64,000 nucleotides of DNA from Phylloscopus collybita (GCA_027886175.1 JAJNNQ010000137.1:9056001-9120000), one strand, 5' to 3'; numbered from the stretch's first letter, positions 35,739-48,197 are shown. The notes: generated from the sequence alone by a model not told the origin. Program-made: numbers and translations.

Positions 35739-36805
35739 GGGTTCTGGGAGTTTCATTTGACTGTCTCTTGTTCTTCAACTAGAAGAGACTGTGAACAGTT
35801 TAATCTCTGCCCACTGTCTTCACATCACTCAAGAGGTTTTTTAATTTCTGACACATCCTTCCCCCATGTCAACTCCTTTCCAGACAGAAGACTTGTAGCT
35901 CACACAAGGATTCCGTGCATGAAAGCTGTTACAGAAAGTTGATCATTCTTGTCACCTTTCTCTTTTTTCAGTTCTCCTTCATGAATTTGAGATGAGAGGC
36001 TCAGGACTGAATAGAATTTTTCAGGATATGTCTGAATCTATGACTTTATATGGTGAAAGTGATCTCTGTTTTGCTCTTACTTTTTTTATAATTCCTAACA
36101 TTTGCTTTATAATGGCTATTGAGCACCAGTTGACATTTCAGTGCAAATCTCTTCCTCAGCAACAAAAATTGCTCCTGACTGGCAACAGTTATGTCAGTGC
36201 ACTTTGTATATGAAAGTAGAATTCTTTCCTTCTTCTCATCCTTCTGCATTTAACTACACTGAAATTAATCTGCCCTTTTTTTTCTCTTTCACTTATCTCA
36301 TAAAAACCTTCTGCTATTTTTTTCTAGTTAGACCTCATCCTACCTTGAATAATTTAATATCATCACCACTTTCTTACGTCACTGCTCACCTTGTTAGGCA
36401 GGTCACTGATAACCATACTAAGCAGAACAATCCCCTGCACATATTCCTGTGGAATTCTACTGCTCATCTCCCTTCACTGGGAGAATTGAGTATTTATTTC
36501 TACTCTCTGTTTCCTGTTTTATAAGCAATTATTTATCTAAATTATGACCTTCTTACCTCTAATGCATGGCTGCTTAAAATCTAAAACCAAATAGATATTA
36601 TCAATCACATCCACTTTATCCATATGCCTGCTGACCCTTTCAAAGACCTCCAATAAATTCCCAAGACAGTAGTTCCTTTGTAAAAGCCCTGCTGGCTTTT
36701 CCAAGGTAAAGTACATCTATTCACATCTATACCAATTCCATTCTTGGTTATAGTTTATCCTAATTTTCCTGCTGTAGATGCCAGGTTTACAAGCCAGCAC
36801 ATGTG
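35345..36805 (-). mobile_element. Ancient CR1-type LINE fragment, about 1.45 kb, antisense
   Basis: The whole stretch follows in order, though heavily substituted, the antisense of an old amniote CR1-type LINE that I know from turtle and crocodilian sequence. Landmarks include ATATTAGGTCAAACCAACGG near 35370, TCCATTGAGTCC near 35580, AACAGTTTAATCTCTG near 35800, CATTTAACTACACTGAAATT near 36250, GGTCACTGATAACCATACTA near 36400, TCCTGTGGAATTCTACT near 36445, AGCCCTGCTGGCTTTTCC near 36685 and GCCAGGTTTACAAGCC near 36780. The left part is 3' untranslated sequence. The right part is the antisense of the reverse-transcriptase region. Its reading frame is broken by stops, so it is inactive. A 52-base poly(A) tract interrupts it at 35685-35736. 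Confidence 0.72.
35685..35736 (+). repeat. 52-base poly(A) tract inside the ancient LINE
   Basis: The longest pure homopolymer in the window. The LINE match continues on both sides, so the tract arose by expansion or insertion after the LINE was fixed. Homopolymer length is also the value most prone to sequencing error. Confidence 0.85.
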
Positions 36806-36818
36806 GAAATGTTGTGCA

Positions 36819-36900
36819 GGTGGGTTTTGGGGTTTTGTTTGTTTGTTTGTGGTGTTTTTGTTGTATGTTTGTTTGTTTCTTTGTTTTATTGTTGTTGTTT
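36819..36900 (-). repeat. G/T-rich tract (reverse A/C tract)
   Basis: Mostly (GTTT)n and (GTT)n on the plus strand with very few A or C. It begins directly beyond the right end of the ancient LINE fragment. Confidence 0.8.
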
Positions 36901-38635
36901 GCCATCCCCCACTCTTCAGTAAAGGAGTTTTAAAGATAAGGTATCAGTGTTTTTAATTCAGCTATTTCATCTCTGATTTTCTTCAGAAAGTCTAAACATT
37001 CCGTGCTCCTCTCAGGTTGGTTCTCTTCACTTTGACAGGTAATTCCATAATTTCCACTTGTGTCTTAAGTATGTCTTCTGGAAATTCCCTGGAAAGAAGA
37101 GAGAGAATGAATTTTTCATGCAGACAGAACAGTCGGGAAAGTTGATTCCACCCAAGAAAGAAGATTGTCAATTCTGTAAAGTTCTCTAAAAAGCAGAAAG
37201 CTCAAAGGTGCTTTATTCTCCTTTTTAGACAGAAAGCCAAGACATTTACCTTTCTTTTCAGTTTAGGTACTTATTGGAGCTGCAAGGATGTAATCACAGT
37301 CTTTCTAAACAATTACAATATCCACATATGACATGGCTAAGGTTTTTATTTCCGTAAGGATTTTTGGGCATTTCAAGCCTAAGAGATGGTCTATTTGTTT
37401 GTCTTTCCCTTCTGTAGTTACCAGATATATAAGCAGATTTAACTAGATGAGAAGCATTCTCATACCTAGAGCTTGTTTTTAACATCTCATTCTTTAAAAT
37501 AGGTTATCTTAAAATACTGCTGCTAATTTCTGCTTGTTCTCTATGCAGCAGAACATAGTACAGCCCTATGCAAAAAAACAAGTAACTCTATAAAATTAAA
37601 AATTACTGGGAAAATAATAATGACTTGATAATTTATGATATATGGCAGCACTGACAATATGAAAAAATAATTGCCTGCACATGCAACCTACAGAAGCACC
37701 TCTTAACCTTCCTGCAGCAACTACTTGCACGGTCTCCTGCCATGAAAAAGGTTGGTTTAAGGTAGTGTCTAATATTGCAGGTATTGCAGGTATTGCAGCT
37801 CCACTGAGGACACCTTAATTTACTCAATTGCAGTAACCACTTACTTATATTTCATTGATTTGAAACAGGAGAATTGTGTTTGATGAAAAGAATATAGTTT
37901 GTTTCTACTCCGAGCTCTTACACATCAGCAAATGAGCAAACTACCTTATTCTCTTAAGGAGAGACTGCTTGGTCAGCAGATGTTCTACCAAGTGGAAGAT
38001 GGAAAATATTGGGTGTAAAGCCATGTGTTGTTACAGCAGTCATCTTGTTGCTGCAGAACTTTATGCACTCTGCATTCTCTTCTCATTATATTCTTTATCC
38101 TATTCAACTATAAACTCATTAGGGTCCGTCAATATGACAAGCTATCCAGTTTGCATCTCTCAGCTATTTGGATATTTGCTAATAATCATCTCTTTGTATT
38201 TCATATCCATAAGTCAGCATAAATAATGTATGACTTCAGCCATCTTGCATGCCACAGTTATCTGGCCATTGGCAATGTGTGACAGAATTTTGATCATCTG
38301 GCTGAAACAACACAACTCTTAAACATATTTTACTAAATATTACTAATCTACACTTTCAGTTAAATCACACACATGCAACTAAAATTGTGTCTTGTTTTGA
38401 ATAACACAGCTGTAATGTCTTGCTCTTTATAGTTTCATGAACTTCATAAAACTGAATTTAAAATTGCATAATCGTGTATTTTCACAAATTACGATGGGCT
38501 TATTTCTGTATTTCTGTGTTTATATGCACATTCTTGGAATTTATCAGCTTTTTCAGTTCCTGAAAGGGACCTGTAGTGAAAAAAATACTGTTTTCTGTTT
38601 GCAAGGAGATTTCTAAGTGCAGGGATACTGTTCTA
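36901..38635. other. Unique non-coding DNA
   Basis: No gene or named repeat. The 9-bp unit GTATTGCAG is repeated locally near 37775-37800. Confidence 0.5.
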
Positions 38636-38738
38636 GAAACCTGGCCTAGTGGAAGGTGTGCCTGCCCATGGCAGAGGGCTTGGAACAAGATGATTTTTAA
38701 GGTCCCTTCTGACCCAAAGTGCTCTATGATTTTATGAA
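38636..38738 (+). mobile_element. CR1 LINE 3' fragment, plus strand
   Basis: The order CCTGGCCTAGTGGAAGG, CCTGCCCATGGCAGAGGG, AAGGTCCCTTCTGACCC and CTCTATGATTTTATG is the sense CR1 3' end with its degenerate terminal repeat. About 103 bp remain. Confidence 0.9.
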
Positions 38739-41258
38739 ATTGCAGCAAGCTGAAAACATTTTGAAAACACAATAAATACCAATTTTCTTCCAGGTTTTCC
38801 TCTTTTTTTCTTGTTAACTGAGAGACATGTTAGACTTCTTATTTTAAGGTGTGAAAATACAGCTATGTACCTTGGTACCTTGGTGAAGTGCATCTTTAAG
38901 ATCCACTGCTGGGAAGGCTATGAAAGAAATGTTGCCTAATTCCAACAGTTTCATTAAAGTGGAAACCAAAATACATTCTATAGAACATATTTGAAACTAT
39001 CATTTGTAAATGTTGATAGAAAACAAGTGAACTGGGTCGTGGAAGTAGGGGAATAGCTGCTAGGTAAAACCAAAAATTTGAAAAAGAAGGATCATAATTG
39101 TTTCTAAGCTGAAATTTAGTGATTAAGTAACAGTACAGCTGCATTAATAGAATTTTTTAAAAATTAGATTAAATGTCTAATTAACTTGAGAAAAGCAATT
39201 TAGTTTGGTTTATTATCAAACCAAGATCACTTTTCAGCACTCAAAGATTATTTTTGGTATAATTATTTTTGCTTAAGCATAATTTAAATTGCTGAGGTAG
39301 AATTGCTAATTATCCAATTTGATATTGATTACATCTCTGTATTGTTTATTTTTATTTAAATATAAGCAACCTCTTGTTACTGGTGATAGTGACAATTGAT
39401 GTATTATTACTCTTGTTCAACTGTTTTCATACAAATACAAAATACTGAGATAGTTTTATGAAGGTCAGTAACCTTCCTGTAAGCTAGTTGACTAAAAAAC
39501 TTTGGTAACCTGTAGCTGTTGATTGATCTTTGTGTCTCCTATATCAAACAGAAGATTTTAAAGTTTAGTTTTAGGCAATCCTTTTCTCAGTTTTGTTATA
39601 ACATCTCAAGAAGATATTTTATGTATTTTTTGACTGAAGCAGTAAGATATAGACACAGTCTCTTGATATTTGTAATAGAACAAGAAATTCTGTGATGTCT
39701 CCTTAGAAATTAAGTGAAAATTAAACAGAATGTTGCATTTCCTGCAATTAAACCCCTTGGTTACTGAACTATGACAGTTCAGCTTGCTAAGAGGACCCAC
39801 CATTGGTCATTAAAACAAAGTTCCTCCATACCAGACACAGTGAAAGTGTCTGATCTTAGTTTTTTTCTCCCTAAGGACTAAGCACAGTACAAAGACCTTC
39901 AAAGTGTGTGAAACAATGCAGAAGGTCTCTGTGAATGAATAGAACAGCTGTCTTCTCTGTTCTCTACTAATTCTGCTTATGCAGTTTAGGAACAGCAATG
40001 CCCAAACAGGCTAATGCATTGTCCTGGCAATTTCAGTAGCACTTTGACATACATGGCACACTTGTGGCTGCAGATTAATCACTTCTGTCCATCAGACACT
40101 CCAGACAGTGAGTCTTTACAGAAGGACTGATGCAGCATCTTGCTTTTGAGATCTCTGGTTATTTTAGCCACAGTGAAATACTACATAGGAATATCATAAG
40201 AATGAAAAACCCAAGAGGAAAACAGCAAATTCAATAATCACTGTATTTTACCACCATCAAATTCCTATCCCTCACTTCAGGAAATGCACCAGTTAACATG
40301 CTAAAGAAAGACCCTGGTGATAACTTCTCTTGTGTTAATAACAAACTAGAATTTCACCCAGAGTCATGAAAGATAGTTTGTGAAACATACTTCACCACGA
40401 GTCATACAAAAGTATCAACATACAAAAGTATCTGTAGTATCAACATTTAATACTACAGATTGTTGATGAAATCACTGACTTTTGAAAAGGAAACATGAGC
40501 CATCTTCATGTTTTTTATCCAATTGAAGACTAATGTGAAATATATAAAAGGCCTGAAACAAGGTGCTAGCTAGCAGGACAGGTATTCCTCCAGCTCCCTT
40601 TCTTGTCAAGTACTGTATCTTGTCAATAGGGATTGTTGGAAGTTTAAATGCCCTGTAAGGAAAATTGAAAGCAAGGCTCCAGCTCTGTGGGGAGCTCTAA
40701 TCAATTGACAAAAGAAGCATCATATTCAGACCTCAAGAAAATGTTACAACTGTTGCTTCTGTGTTTTGTGCTAGGTTCGATAGTGTCAGCACTGAAAGAA
40801 CATTCTGCACACAACTAAAGCATTAGGCCTTTCCTAGAAATTCTTCTTGTGGCTCACAACAGAGCTGGGAAACAGAATTGCTAAAAAAGACCTAAATTGA
40901 AATACATTCTGCAAACAAAACAGGAGCATTTTAAATCCACTCCAAATTTCTGGGGTCTCTGCTCTGATTCTGCATTGTAATCAGAATGTACAACATCTTG
41001 TGCCTCTCTGGATCAGAAACCTGGTTGCATGATAAACAGGTTCAGGATCTGCAGTCAGAGTAATATTCAAACTCATCCTTAATACATCACCCAACAACAT
41101 CAAAGACATGGATATGGTTGTTGTAGCCAGAAAAAAAGAATAATTTCCCCCCCAATAATAAAGGAGAGAAATTGTCAAACCGTGGTACTTCAGTAGAATG
41201 ATGTCTATGGAAGACAAGGTAAAAGCGCAAAGACCTATTTTTTATTTTACAAACACAT
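38739..41258. other. Unique AT-rich non-coding DNA
   Basis: About 2.5 kb without recognised gene. A perfect 10-bp inverted repeat (ATCTGTAGTA / TACTACAGAT, 11-base loop) lies at 40430-40460, close to a repeated ACAAAAGTATC. Confidence 0.5.
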
Positions 41259-41358
41259 ACAAAAAAAAAAAAAAAAAAAAAAAAACCAAAAAAACCCAAA
41301 ACAAAAACAAAAACAAAAACAAACAAACAACAAAAAAAACCCCCCCAAAAAAAACCAA
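41259..41358 (+). repeat. 100-base A/C-only tract
   Basis: No G or T in 100 bases. It contains (CAAAAA)n and (CAAA)n sub-runs and an 8-9 base C run. Frames translated across it are artefacts. Confidence 0.92.
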
Positions 41359-43773
41359 GACAAAGCCAAGAAAAAGGCACTCGGAGTTCAACAGGAAACC
41401 TTTTAGAGGCTCTTGAGCCAGTCAATATTCCTATGCTACACATTTTCTTTTGCATCCCATGTGTACTAATGACAGATTAACAAGCCACATAGGTAGAAGT
41501 GGGAGTTTGAAAGCCAGTTAGATGCTGTGAATTTTCCCAAACGTGTCAAAATAAGAAAAGTGACTGTGCTAAATAACTCAGTGCTGGTACACTGGAGAAA
41601 ATGAGTGCTGAATAAAATTCGGTGCTTTTATTTGCTTCCTTGAGGCATGGTGATGTGGCTGCTCCACACTGAGAAGCATAGAAGTACACATACAACACAG
41701 ACAAGAGTATATAAATCTTCAGAATCAGTATTTCATTTAAAATTAAACTTCCAGTCATCTGCTTAAGAAAGAAGTTTGATTCATATGTCATACTTATATG
41801 AGTGCCAGAGGGTTTTTCTCATTACTTTTTGTTACAGTAACATTTTGAAGACATGGATGGAACTGGCATGGATGGGTTTTTTAATAATTACATGCAGAAA
41901 ATTGTAGAAAACTAAAAATAAATACCTATCTAAAGAGGACACTTCTAGCTGAGCATCACAAATCCCTGCTTCTCTAGTACTCATCCCTGGAAAGAAATTT
42001 TGTGACTCAAGTGCTTTGGCTTTATGTTTGACCTGCAGCCTTCCCTGGCTCAGTGACAGTAACCCTGCAGAGATAGAGAAGGAAAGATGTGGAGGCAAAT
42101 ACTATTTGGCAGCCCATTTCTAAGCTAATGTCAATTTTAGTTTTGGCCTGAAGTACAAATGTGAAACTGCCAAGAGATTATGGGTGAAGATGCAGGAAGA
42201 AAAAATTATTTCACATTTTGTGAAATGGTAGATTTCTATTGTTGTCTTTGGAAAAATAAAACAAAATCTTGTTTGAAGCCCCCCCAATCATTTTGTAGAA
42301 GCACTTTACTGATCTCTGTTCTTATGTCTGTTCAGCACAGATAGCTGTATTTGCCAGAGGAAAATTTTCTGTTACTTGGATGGGAACTGATTCCAGTTCA
42401 GTGACATTAACACTGTATAAAAACTAACTGTTATGGTTCACCTCTCCAAAACTAACACATAGGTGGGAATTGGCTATTGATCCTCATAGCACTCAAAGTT
42501 CCCATGACAATGTCCTATTGAAAGACAGAACAAAAGGTACCTGAAAGACAGAAAAGTCAAACCACTCACTTGCCACATAAAGGTGAACAGACTAACCCAT
42601 TACCCAGACAGTACAATTTAGCCATGGTTCCTGCTGTTAAGTATCACCTGCTAGTAAAAAATTAGCAAATGTGGGGGAACTATAAAAACAACAACATGGA
42701 CACCTCTTCAATATTAACAAATCTGGGATGGATATGGTAGCCTTGAACTTCTGCAGGGTGAATTGGAGGAGGAGAGATGAGCTCCCACACTGGAATTTTA
42801 ATTATTAGGAAATCAAAGTTGTACATCAGACATGAGATTTTTCTCCCTAAATCAAAAGGACAGCAGCAGAGTGATCAGCTTTGTGCTAGATCAGGAAAGG
42901 ACCTTCCCTGTGGAATGGATGATCTAAGAATGCATCTGAAAATCACCATGACAGCAGCAGGAAAAAAAGAAAAAACAAACCAAAAGAACAACACATCTGT
43001 GAGCCTGCAGCTTCCTCCTATACTGACTTGGTGAAAGGTGAAAAGGAGGCACACAGAACATTTCCAACAAGCTGTCCATATATTTTGCAGATGATGCCAT
43101 CTTTGGTATTGAATCCAGTGCTGTGAATGTGCTGACCTTCCACAAGGAGAAAAAAAAAGAGTATGTCATTTTTAATGACTATTGACTTTTTTACTTCAGG
43201 AAGTGTCCTCACTTATGATCTCATTTAACTGAGTCACGATTTTAAAACAAAGTTCTTAGATCAGAAGCTGGATTTTTTTTCATTATTTAGAAAAAAAAAA
43301 TTCTACCTTTCTGAGGCCAACTTGTAATAAAACAAGCAATAGATTTATGGTTTATGCCTAGTATGTCTTAATGTTAGAAAGGATAGAGGGATATAAAAGT
43401 CCTAAAAACCAACAGTAAGTATGAGCTTAAAACTAATAAAAGGAAATATAAGGTGAACCAATCAGTGTAAATATCACACATATTTATCTGCAAAGCTGTG
43501 CTAACATACCCTTTCTGATCAGTACCAGAGAAATACAATAAAGTATTCTTGATTGTCAGTGCTGAAGAAACATCACTTACTATTGACAGAAGAATCATTA
43601 TTTCATTCATATTGATCCCTCCCTAAAAGAAATGCTTTTGAATGGGAATTTTCTTGGTTTCACTTTGATTTTTTTTTTCTCCCAGGTTATACCAGATGCC
43701 TTGACATTTTTGAAGGCAATTCAGTGATGTCTGATTTTGGCTTTCCCATTGGAAAAAATGGCAAAATCTCTCA
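41359..43773. other. Unique non-coding DNA
   Basis: No gene recognised. The stretch 42424-42760 starts TGTTATGGTTCACC and contains a TATAAAAAC word near 42681. This hints at an old LTR, but I could not find termini. Confidence 0.45.
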
Positions 43774-43841
43774 TAAAACAAACAAACAAAACACAAAACC
43801 TCAAAACAAACAAACAAAAACAAAACCAAAACCCCAAAAAC
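43774..43841 (+). repeat. Short A/C tract
   Basis: Sixty-eight bases of A and C with a single T, made of (CAAA)n and CCAAAA units. Confidence 0.88.
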
Positions 43842-44094
43842 TTATTATAGTTAAGGATTTTTAAAATTTCCAGTTTTAAGTTTGAAAGGCATTATGCAGG
43901 CACTTTCTTTAGAAGGGAAAGCTCTTTAGCCATGGTGTCCAGCTTAGAAAGGTACCACACCTTCCTGAGCTCACCCGCCTCACTGCCAGTTAAGTGGAGA
44001 AACATTTCCTATAATATTAAAAGCATTTTAGAGATGGCCGCATATGACATTAGTATGTCATTAAGAACACCTTACATAAAAGTATACAAGATTT

Positions 44095-44127
44095 GAACCT
44101 CGAGTATTGTGTTCAGTTTTGAGTACC
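44095..44127 (+). mobile_element. CR1 LINE, left part of an interrupted copy
   Basis: GAACCTCGAGTATTGTG and TTCAGTTTTGAGTACC match the sense CR1 block usually read as CTGTGTCCAGTTCTGGGCCCC. It continues directly at 44932 once the LTR and one copy of its target duplication are removed. Confidence 0.7.
44123..44127 (+). repeat. Left 5-bp target-site duplication (GTACC)
   Basis: It lies immediately before the LTR's TG terminus, is repeated at 44927-44931, and is itself CR1 sequence. Confidence 0.85.
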
Positions 44128-44926
44128 TGTCTTGGGTTGTGGATCCAAGGGTGTGTATTCTATTTTCATTTGTTAAAAGCAGTTCGGGAGATTTTTTTTT
44201 TTTTTTTTTTTCTTTATGTCTTGTAACTCGGGGGGGAGAACAGCAGATGCCTTCTGATAATGGGTCAACTCTTAATGGGCAACCTATTAAAACCAGGTGG
44301 GGCATTGCTCTTATCTCTTTCACAGCTGGTCCTCCCTCCAGGGGGATATTTTTCTGCTAATGGGCCATTAACACCTCCCCAAACTATACCCTCCCCAAAG
44401 CCATACATCCACATTCCATTATCCTATTGTGAGATGCACCACATCCCCCTGGCAGTGGGGGGAGCCAACCATTTCCTACCTGGATAAAACTGAGACACAG
44501 GAACACGAAAGCATCTAGCTTCTCATCCGATTCCCTGGAGGAAGACTGGACCCCTTCTCATCATCACTGGACCCTTGTTCTACAGGATCATCTCTACTCC
44601 ACCAGAACCACATCTGCCACTCCAGGAGGACTCACTTTTGGACTGCTTCCAACACCCTGACCAACAAGGTGTCAGGTTGTAGCTCTGACTCTGTCAAGGT
44701 TCTCCAAAATTGTGGTTTGTTTGTTTGCTTGTTTGGTTGGGTGGTTTTGTCTTCTACTACATTTGTATTGTTAATAGTAAAGAACTGTTATTCCTATTCC
44801 CAAATCTTTGCCTGAAAGCCCTTAATTGCAAAATTATAATTTGTCAGGAGTGAGGGGCTTACATTCTCCATTCTAAGGGAAACCCCAGTTTTCCCTGTCA
44901 GATACCTGTCTTTCCAAACCAAGACA
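44128..44926 (+). mobile_element. Complete 799-bp solo LTR, ERVL-like, inserted in CR1
   Basis: It begins TGTCTTGGGTTG and ends CCAAACCAAGACA, an inverted terminal match of eight bases (TGTCTTGG / CCAAGACA). A 5-bp direct repeat GTACC flanks it, and 5-bp duplications are typical of ERVL-class elements. A TATA-like GGATAAAAC lies at 44482-44490 and a variant AGTAAA signal at 44776-44781. The TG...CA end sequences match, from memory, a widespread avian ERVL-type LTR. Internal T runs (about 44190-44210) and GTTTG repeats (about 44715-44735) are low-complexity insertions. The strand is inferred from the order of the promoter-like and polyadenylation-like motifs. No internal genes remain. Confidence 0.82.
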
Positions 44927-44931
44927 GTACC
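44927..44931 (+). repeat. Right 5-bp target-site duplication (GTACC)
   Basis: It directly follows the LTR's CA terminus and repeats 44123-44127. Confidence 0.85.
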
Positions 44932-45413
44932 TCACTTCACTGAAAGGCTGGAGTGTGTCTAGAGAAGGGCAACAAAGCTGGGAACGGGTCTAGAAAACAT
45001 GTCCTATGAGGAACAATTGAGGGATCTGGGGTTTAGTCTGGAGAAGAGGATTCTCAGGGAGATCGCATTGCTCTCTACAGCCACCCAAAAGGAGGGCATA
45101 GTGAGGTGGGGTCAACCTCTTCTGCCACATCTGAAGTGAAAGGACAAGTGGAAATGGCCTTAAATTATGCTAGTGGGGGTTCAGGTTAGATATTAGGGGA
45201 AAAAAAGTCACTGAAAGAGTGGTTAGGCACTGGAATCAGATGTCCAGGGAGGTGGTGAAGTCACCATCTCTGGAAATGTTGAAGAGGTGTCTGTGTGTGG
45301 CACTTGGGGAAATGTTTTAGGGGTGATTATGGTGGTATTGAGTTGATGATTGTACTAGATGATCTTGAAGGCCTCTTCCAAACTTCATGATTCTCTGATT
45401 ATGTGATTCTGTG
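44932..45413 (+). mobile_element. CR1 LINE 3' part, plus strand, right of the LTR
   Basis: CTGGAGTGTGTCTAGAGAAG, GGCAACAAAGCTGG, AACATGTCCTATGAGGAAC, GTCTGGAGAAGAGG and TTAGATATTAGG follow in CR1 order. It ends with TAGATGATCTTGAAGGCCTC and ATGATTCTCTGATTATGTG. This is the CR1 3' untranslated region with its terminal repeat. Together with 44095-44127 it makes a copy of about 515 bp. Confidence 0.9.
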
Positions 45414-45575
45414 TTTTATTTTTTGGTCACTGCTGTAGAGTCTTGAATATGCCATTTTTTGTGTTCAGACTTGATCTCTCTCACCCAGCATCTTACTGGA
45501 GTGCAGCAGTTCTTCCATGCCTGTTTTCACTTCATCCACTTGGCTCATAACTGTTTTTTCATTGATTTTTCATTG

Positions 45576-45627
45576 ATTAGATAATCTTGAAGGTGTCTTC
45601 CAACCCTGGTGATTCTGCGATTCTGTA
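45576..45627 (+). mobile_element. Very short CR1 3' end, plus strand
   Basis: TTAGATAATCTTGAAGGTG, CTTCCAACCCTGGTGATTC and TGCGATTCTG are the last 50 bases of a second CR1 copy. It lies 160 bp downstream of the first copy's end, in the same orientation. Confidence 0.8.
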
Positions 45628-48195
45628 AAGACGATTAAAATACGACTTCCCAGAAGGAAGCATCAAAATGCTTAACTACTCAGGAGTATACAAAGTAATT
45701 ATCATTCAGTAATTACTTTAAAATTAGGAAAATATGTTGCACTTTTGAGCCTCAGGCTGAGTTTACTTATTCATTGTCTGAGACTGAATCTGAAGAAGTC
45801 TCCAACATTGATACAGACATTTAAAATATTTTGCTAGAGGCTAATTTTTAAATAACTGACTTACTAATTAGTAACATCAAAGTGTGGAACTCTGCATCAC
45901 CTTTGGTATCCACCTACTGCCATAAATAAAACTCCTCATATGCTGTGGCAGTGTCTTCAGTGCTGAATTGCTCTTGATCTCTTTTTGAGTGAAGGCAAAG
46001 GACAGTTTTCAAAGCTGAAATTCTGAGTAAAAGGACACAGCAGATGTAGTCCTCAGCTTGTCCAAGTCCTCATGATTAAATGATTGTCTTCCTTCACTAG
46101 GCTAGCATGAAAAAATGTCATTCTGCTCCAACCGGAGTCCTTGGCAACATATGGAAATTCTCTTAAGGAAAAAGAGGTGAATATACAATTTCTGGCACCA
46201 TCTTCTCAAACACCTTCTGTCATCACCTCATCTCACCTCCTTTCTAGGATTTTTTTTAATTCTCCCTGCCTCAGTTTATTTTTACTTTTGTCATAAGTGA
46301 TTTTATCTTGGAAGACTGTGTTTGATTTCTCTGCTCTGTCAACTCTTTCTGCTAAAGCAAAAAAAAAAAAAATCATTAAGAAGTCAGGGTCAAACAAAGC
46401 AAAACAAATAATCTATAGTCAGTGCTTCAGCATATCTGAAAAATAGGAATGACTCCACATTTTTTGTACTCCAATTCCTAGTAGGCTGTTCGATCTGCAG
46501 TGTTCCTGTGCTACACAAACAGCATAAAAGGGAATCTCCCTTCCTGCTCTGGGTCTCTCAACCTTTTCATTCTTTCTACCAGGGACAGAGAAAACCTTGA
46601 GGAGGCAGACAACACTCTATTTCTTGGGATTTCTTTGGCAATTTGAAAGTCTGTCTGCCAGACTTTATCTAAAGGCCTTCAAACCACTAAGTTCTACCTT
46701 GCATCACTGGGAGGCAAAGAGAAGACTGTCACTCAAATGACCCCTACCCCACACTGGCATAGCATCTTCTAGTTGCAAGAAAACAGCATTATTTTGGTTA
46801 AATTAATAAAACAAAACTAAAAAACTGCCTTAAAAAAAAAAAAAAAAGGACAATGCTTGAAGTTCAGGCCCTGAAGCCCTGAAAATACCACTACCAAAAA
46901 AGGGTTTAAGACTATCTATATATTTTGCTGAATTCAAGTGATGTATATAATTAAAATGACCAATTAGCATAACTAAATATTCTAAGGATTTCCAACACCC
47001 CTATTAACTTGGTACATGAGTATCTCACAGACTTAAATGTATTTTCTTCCCAGTAGCACTGTCAAATAGCAAGGTATTATTAATTCCACACGTGGAAACT
47101 GAAGCTCAGAGTGCTGAGATGGTGTTTGTGCATTGACATTCAAGCATGGCACGATCCATGGGTAATTAGGACACATGGGCTATAAAAGTGTCATGAAATT
47201 TCCTGGGTTCAAATTCACATCTCTGCCAGTCTCCAACACCAGCTCAGATAGAGCCAGTCTAGCACTTCTGTGGGATCTTGCTCTGCACAGGTTTAGTGGC
47301 ACTGCAAAATTTACACAAAGATAGGAAGCTGAACTGGGGCTATGAAAATGAGAGAGTCAAAATGAGTGTTGGACCATCCTTCTTTTTTTAGGTGTTGAGT
47401 TATGCCAAGGACATATAACAAAAAGCAGATGCTTTGGAGCTGATCTTTGGGCTCATCACTACTTAAGAAGAATTGGAATGACACAGCAGGTGTACTTTAC
47501 AGAAATGCTACCTCCTTTATAACACTAACATAGAAACAGCATAAAACTTCAAATAGAATTTCTCAGTTAACCCTTGCTCTATGTAATCCCCAAGTCATTT
47601 ATACTAATGAGAATGAAAATAAAAATGGACCAGAGTAATAACATTTTGTACCCACTTTACAACAGTGTGACCGACGAAATGAGACAGAAGGAGAAAGCAA
47701 ATTAGACCCCCTGTGTGTGTTATATTGTTTTCCATATTTTAATGCTAATGGCTTTCACATTTATTCAGTTCACAATGAGCAGGCACATAAAATACCCCAT
47801 CAGCCCTACACAGCCACTTATATTCCAAAAATGGTGCATAGACATTGTCAGTGAAATTTGGGCCACATCATTTTATTGATTTTCCAGCAGTCTAGCAAAA
47901 TCAATGGACAACTCTGCTTAGCAATCAATGGTACTATCTGACCATTAGTTGGTGTTAGAAGGGAGATCCAAACATCTGATAGACATAGCTAATAGCACAC
48001 ACATCTCTTTAAAGCTGTGCAGATCAAACCAAATACGTGATAGCAACTTTATCTCATATGGAAAAGCTGCTAATAGAAGAGAAAATAATAGCAGGAAAAA
48101 ATGCTGCTATCACATAATTTCCTAAAGAAGGCATATCACCAGAAAGCAAGCTGTCAGGGCTTTTGGTAAAGAGTACTCATTCCCCAAAATGAAAG
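45628..48195. other. Unique non-coding DNA
   Basis: No gene recognised. Poly(A) runs of 12-16 bases lie near 46360 and 46833. It contains the possible MIR-like fragments listed separately. Confidence 0.5.
47078..47240. mobile_element. Possible ancient CORE-SINE/MIR-like fragments
   Basis: GTATTATTAATTCC, then GGAAACTGAAGCTCAGAG, resemble the antisense MIR core. CCTGGGTTCAAATTC near 47200 resembles a tRNA-type B box in sense. The two halves point in opposite directions, so this may be two scraps or chance matches. Confidence 0.3.
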
Positions 48196-48197
48196 GG

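Noticed and set aside
40381..40460. CRISPR-like spaced repeats
   Set aside because: Only two copies of a short word with a hairpin. There is no regular spacing or further repeats, and the genome is animal.
42424..42760. Another LTR, suggested by TGTTATGGTTCACC and a TATAAAAAC word
   Set aside because: No matching 3' end, polyadenylation layout or target duplication could be found.
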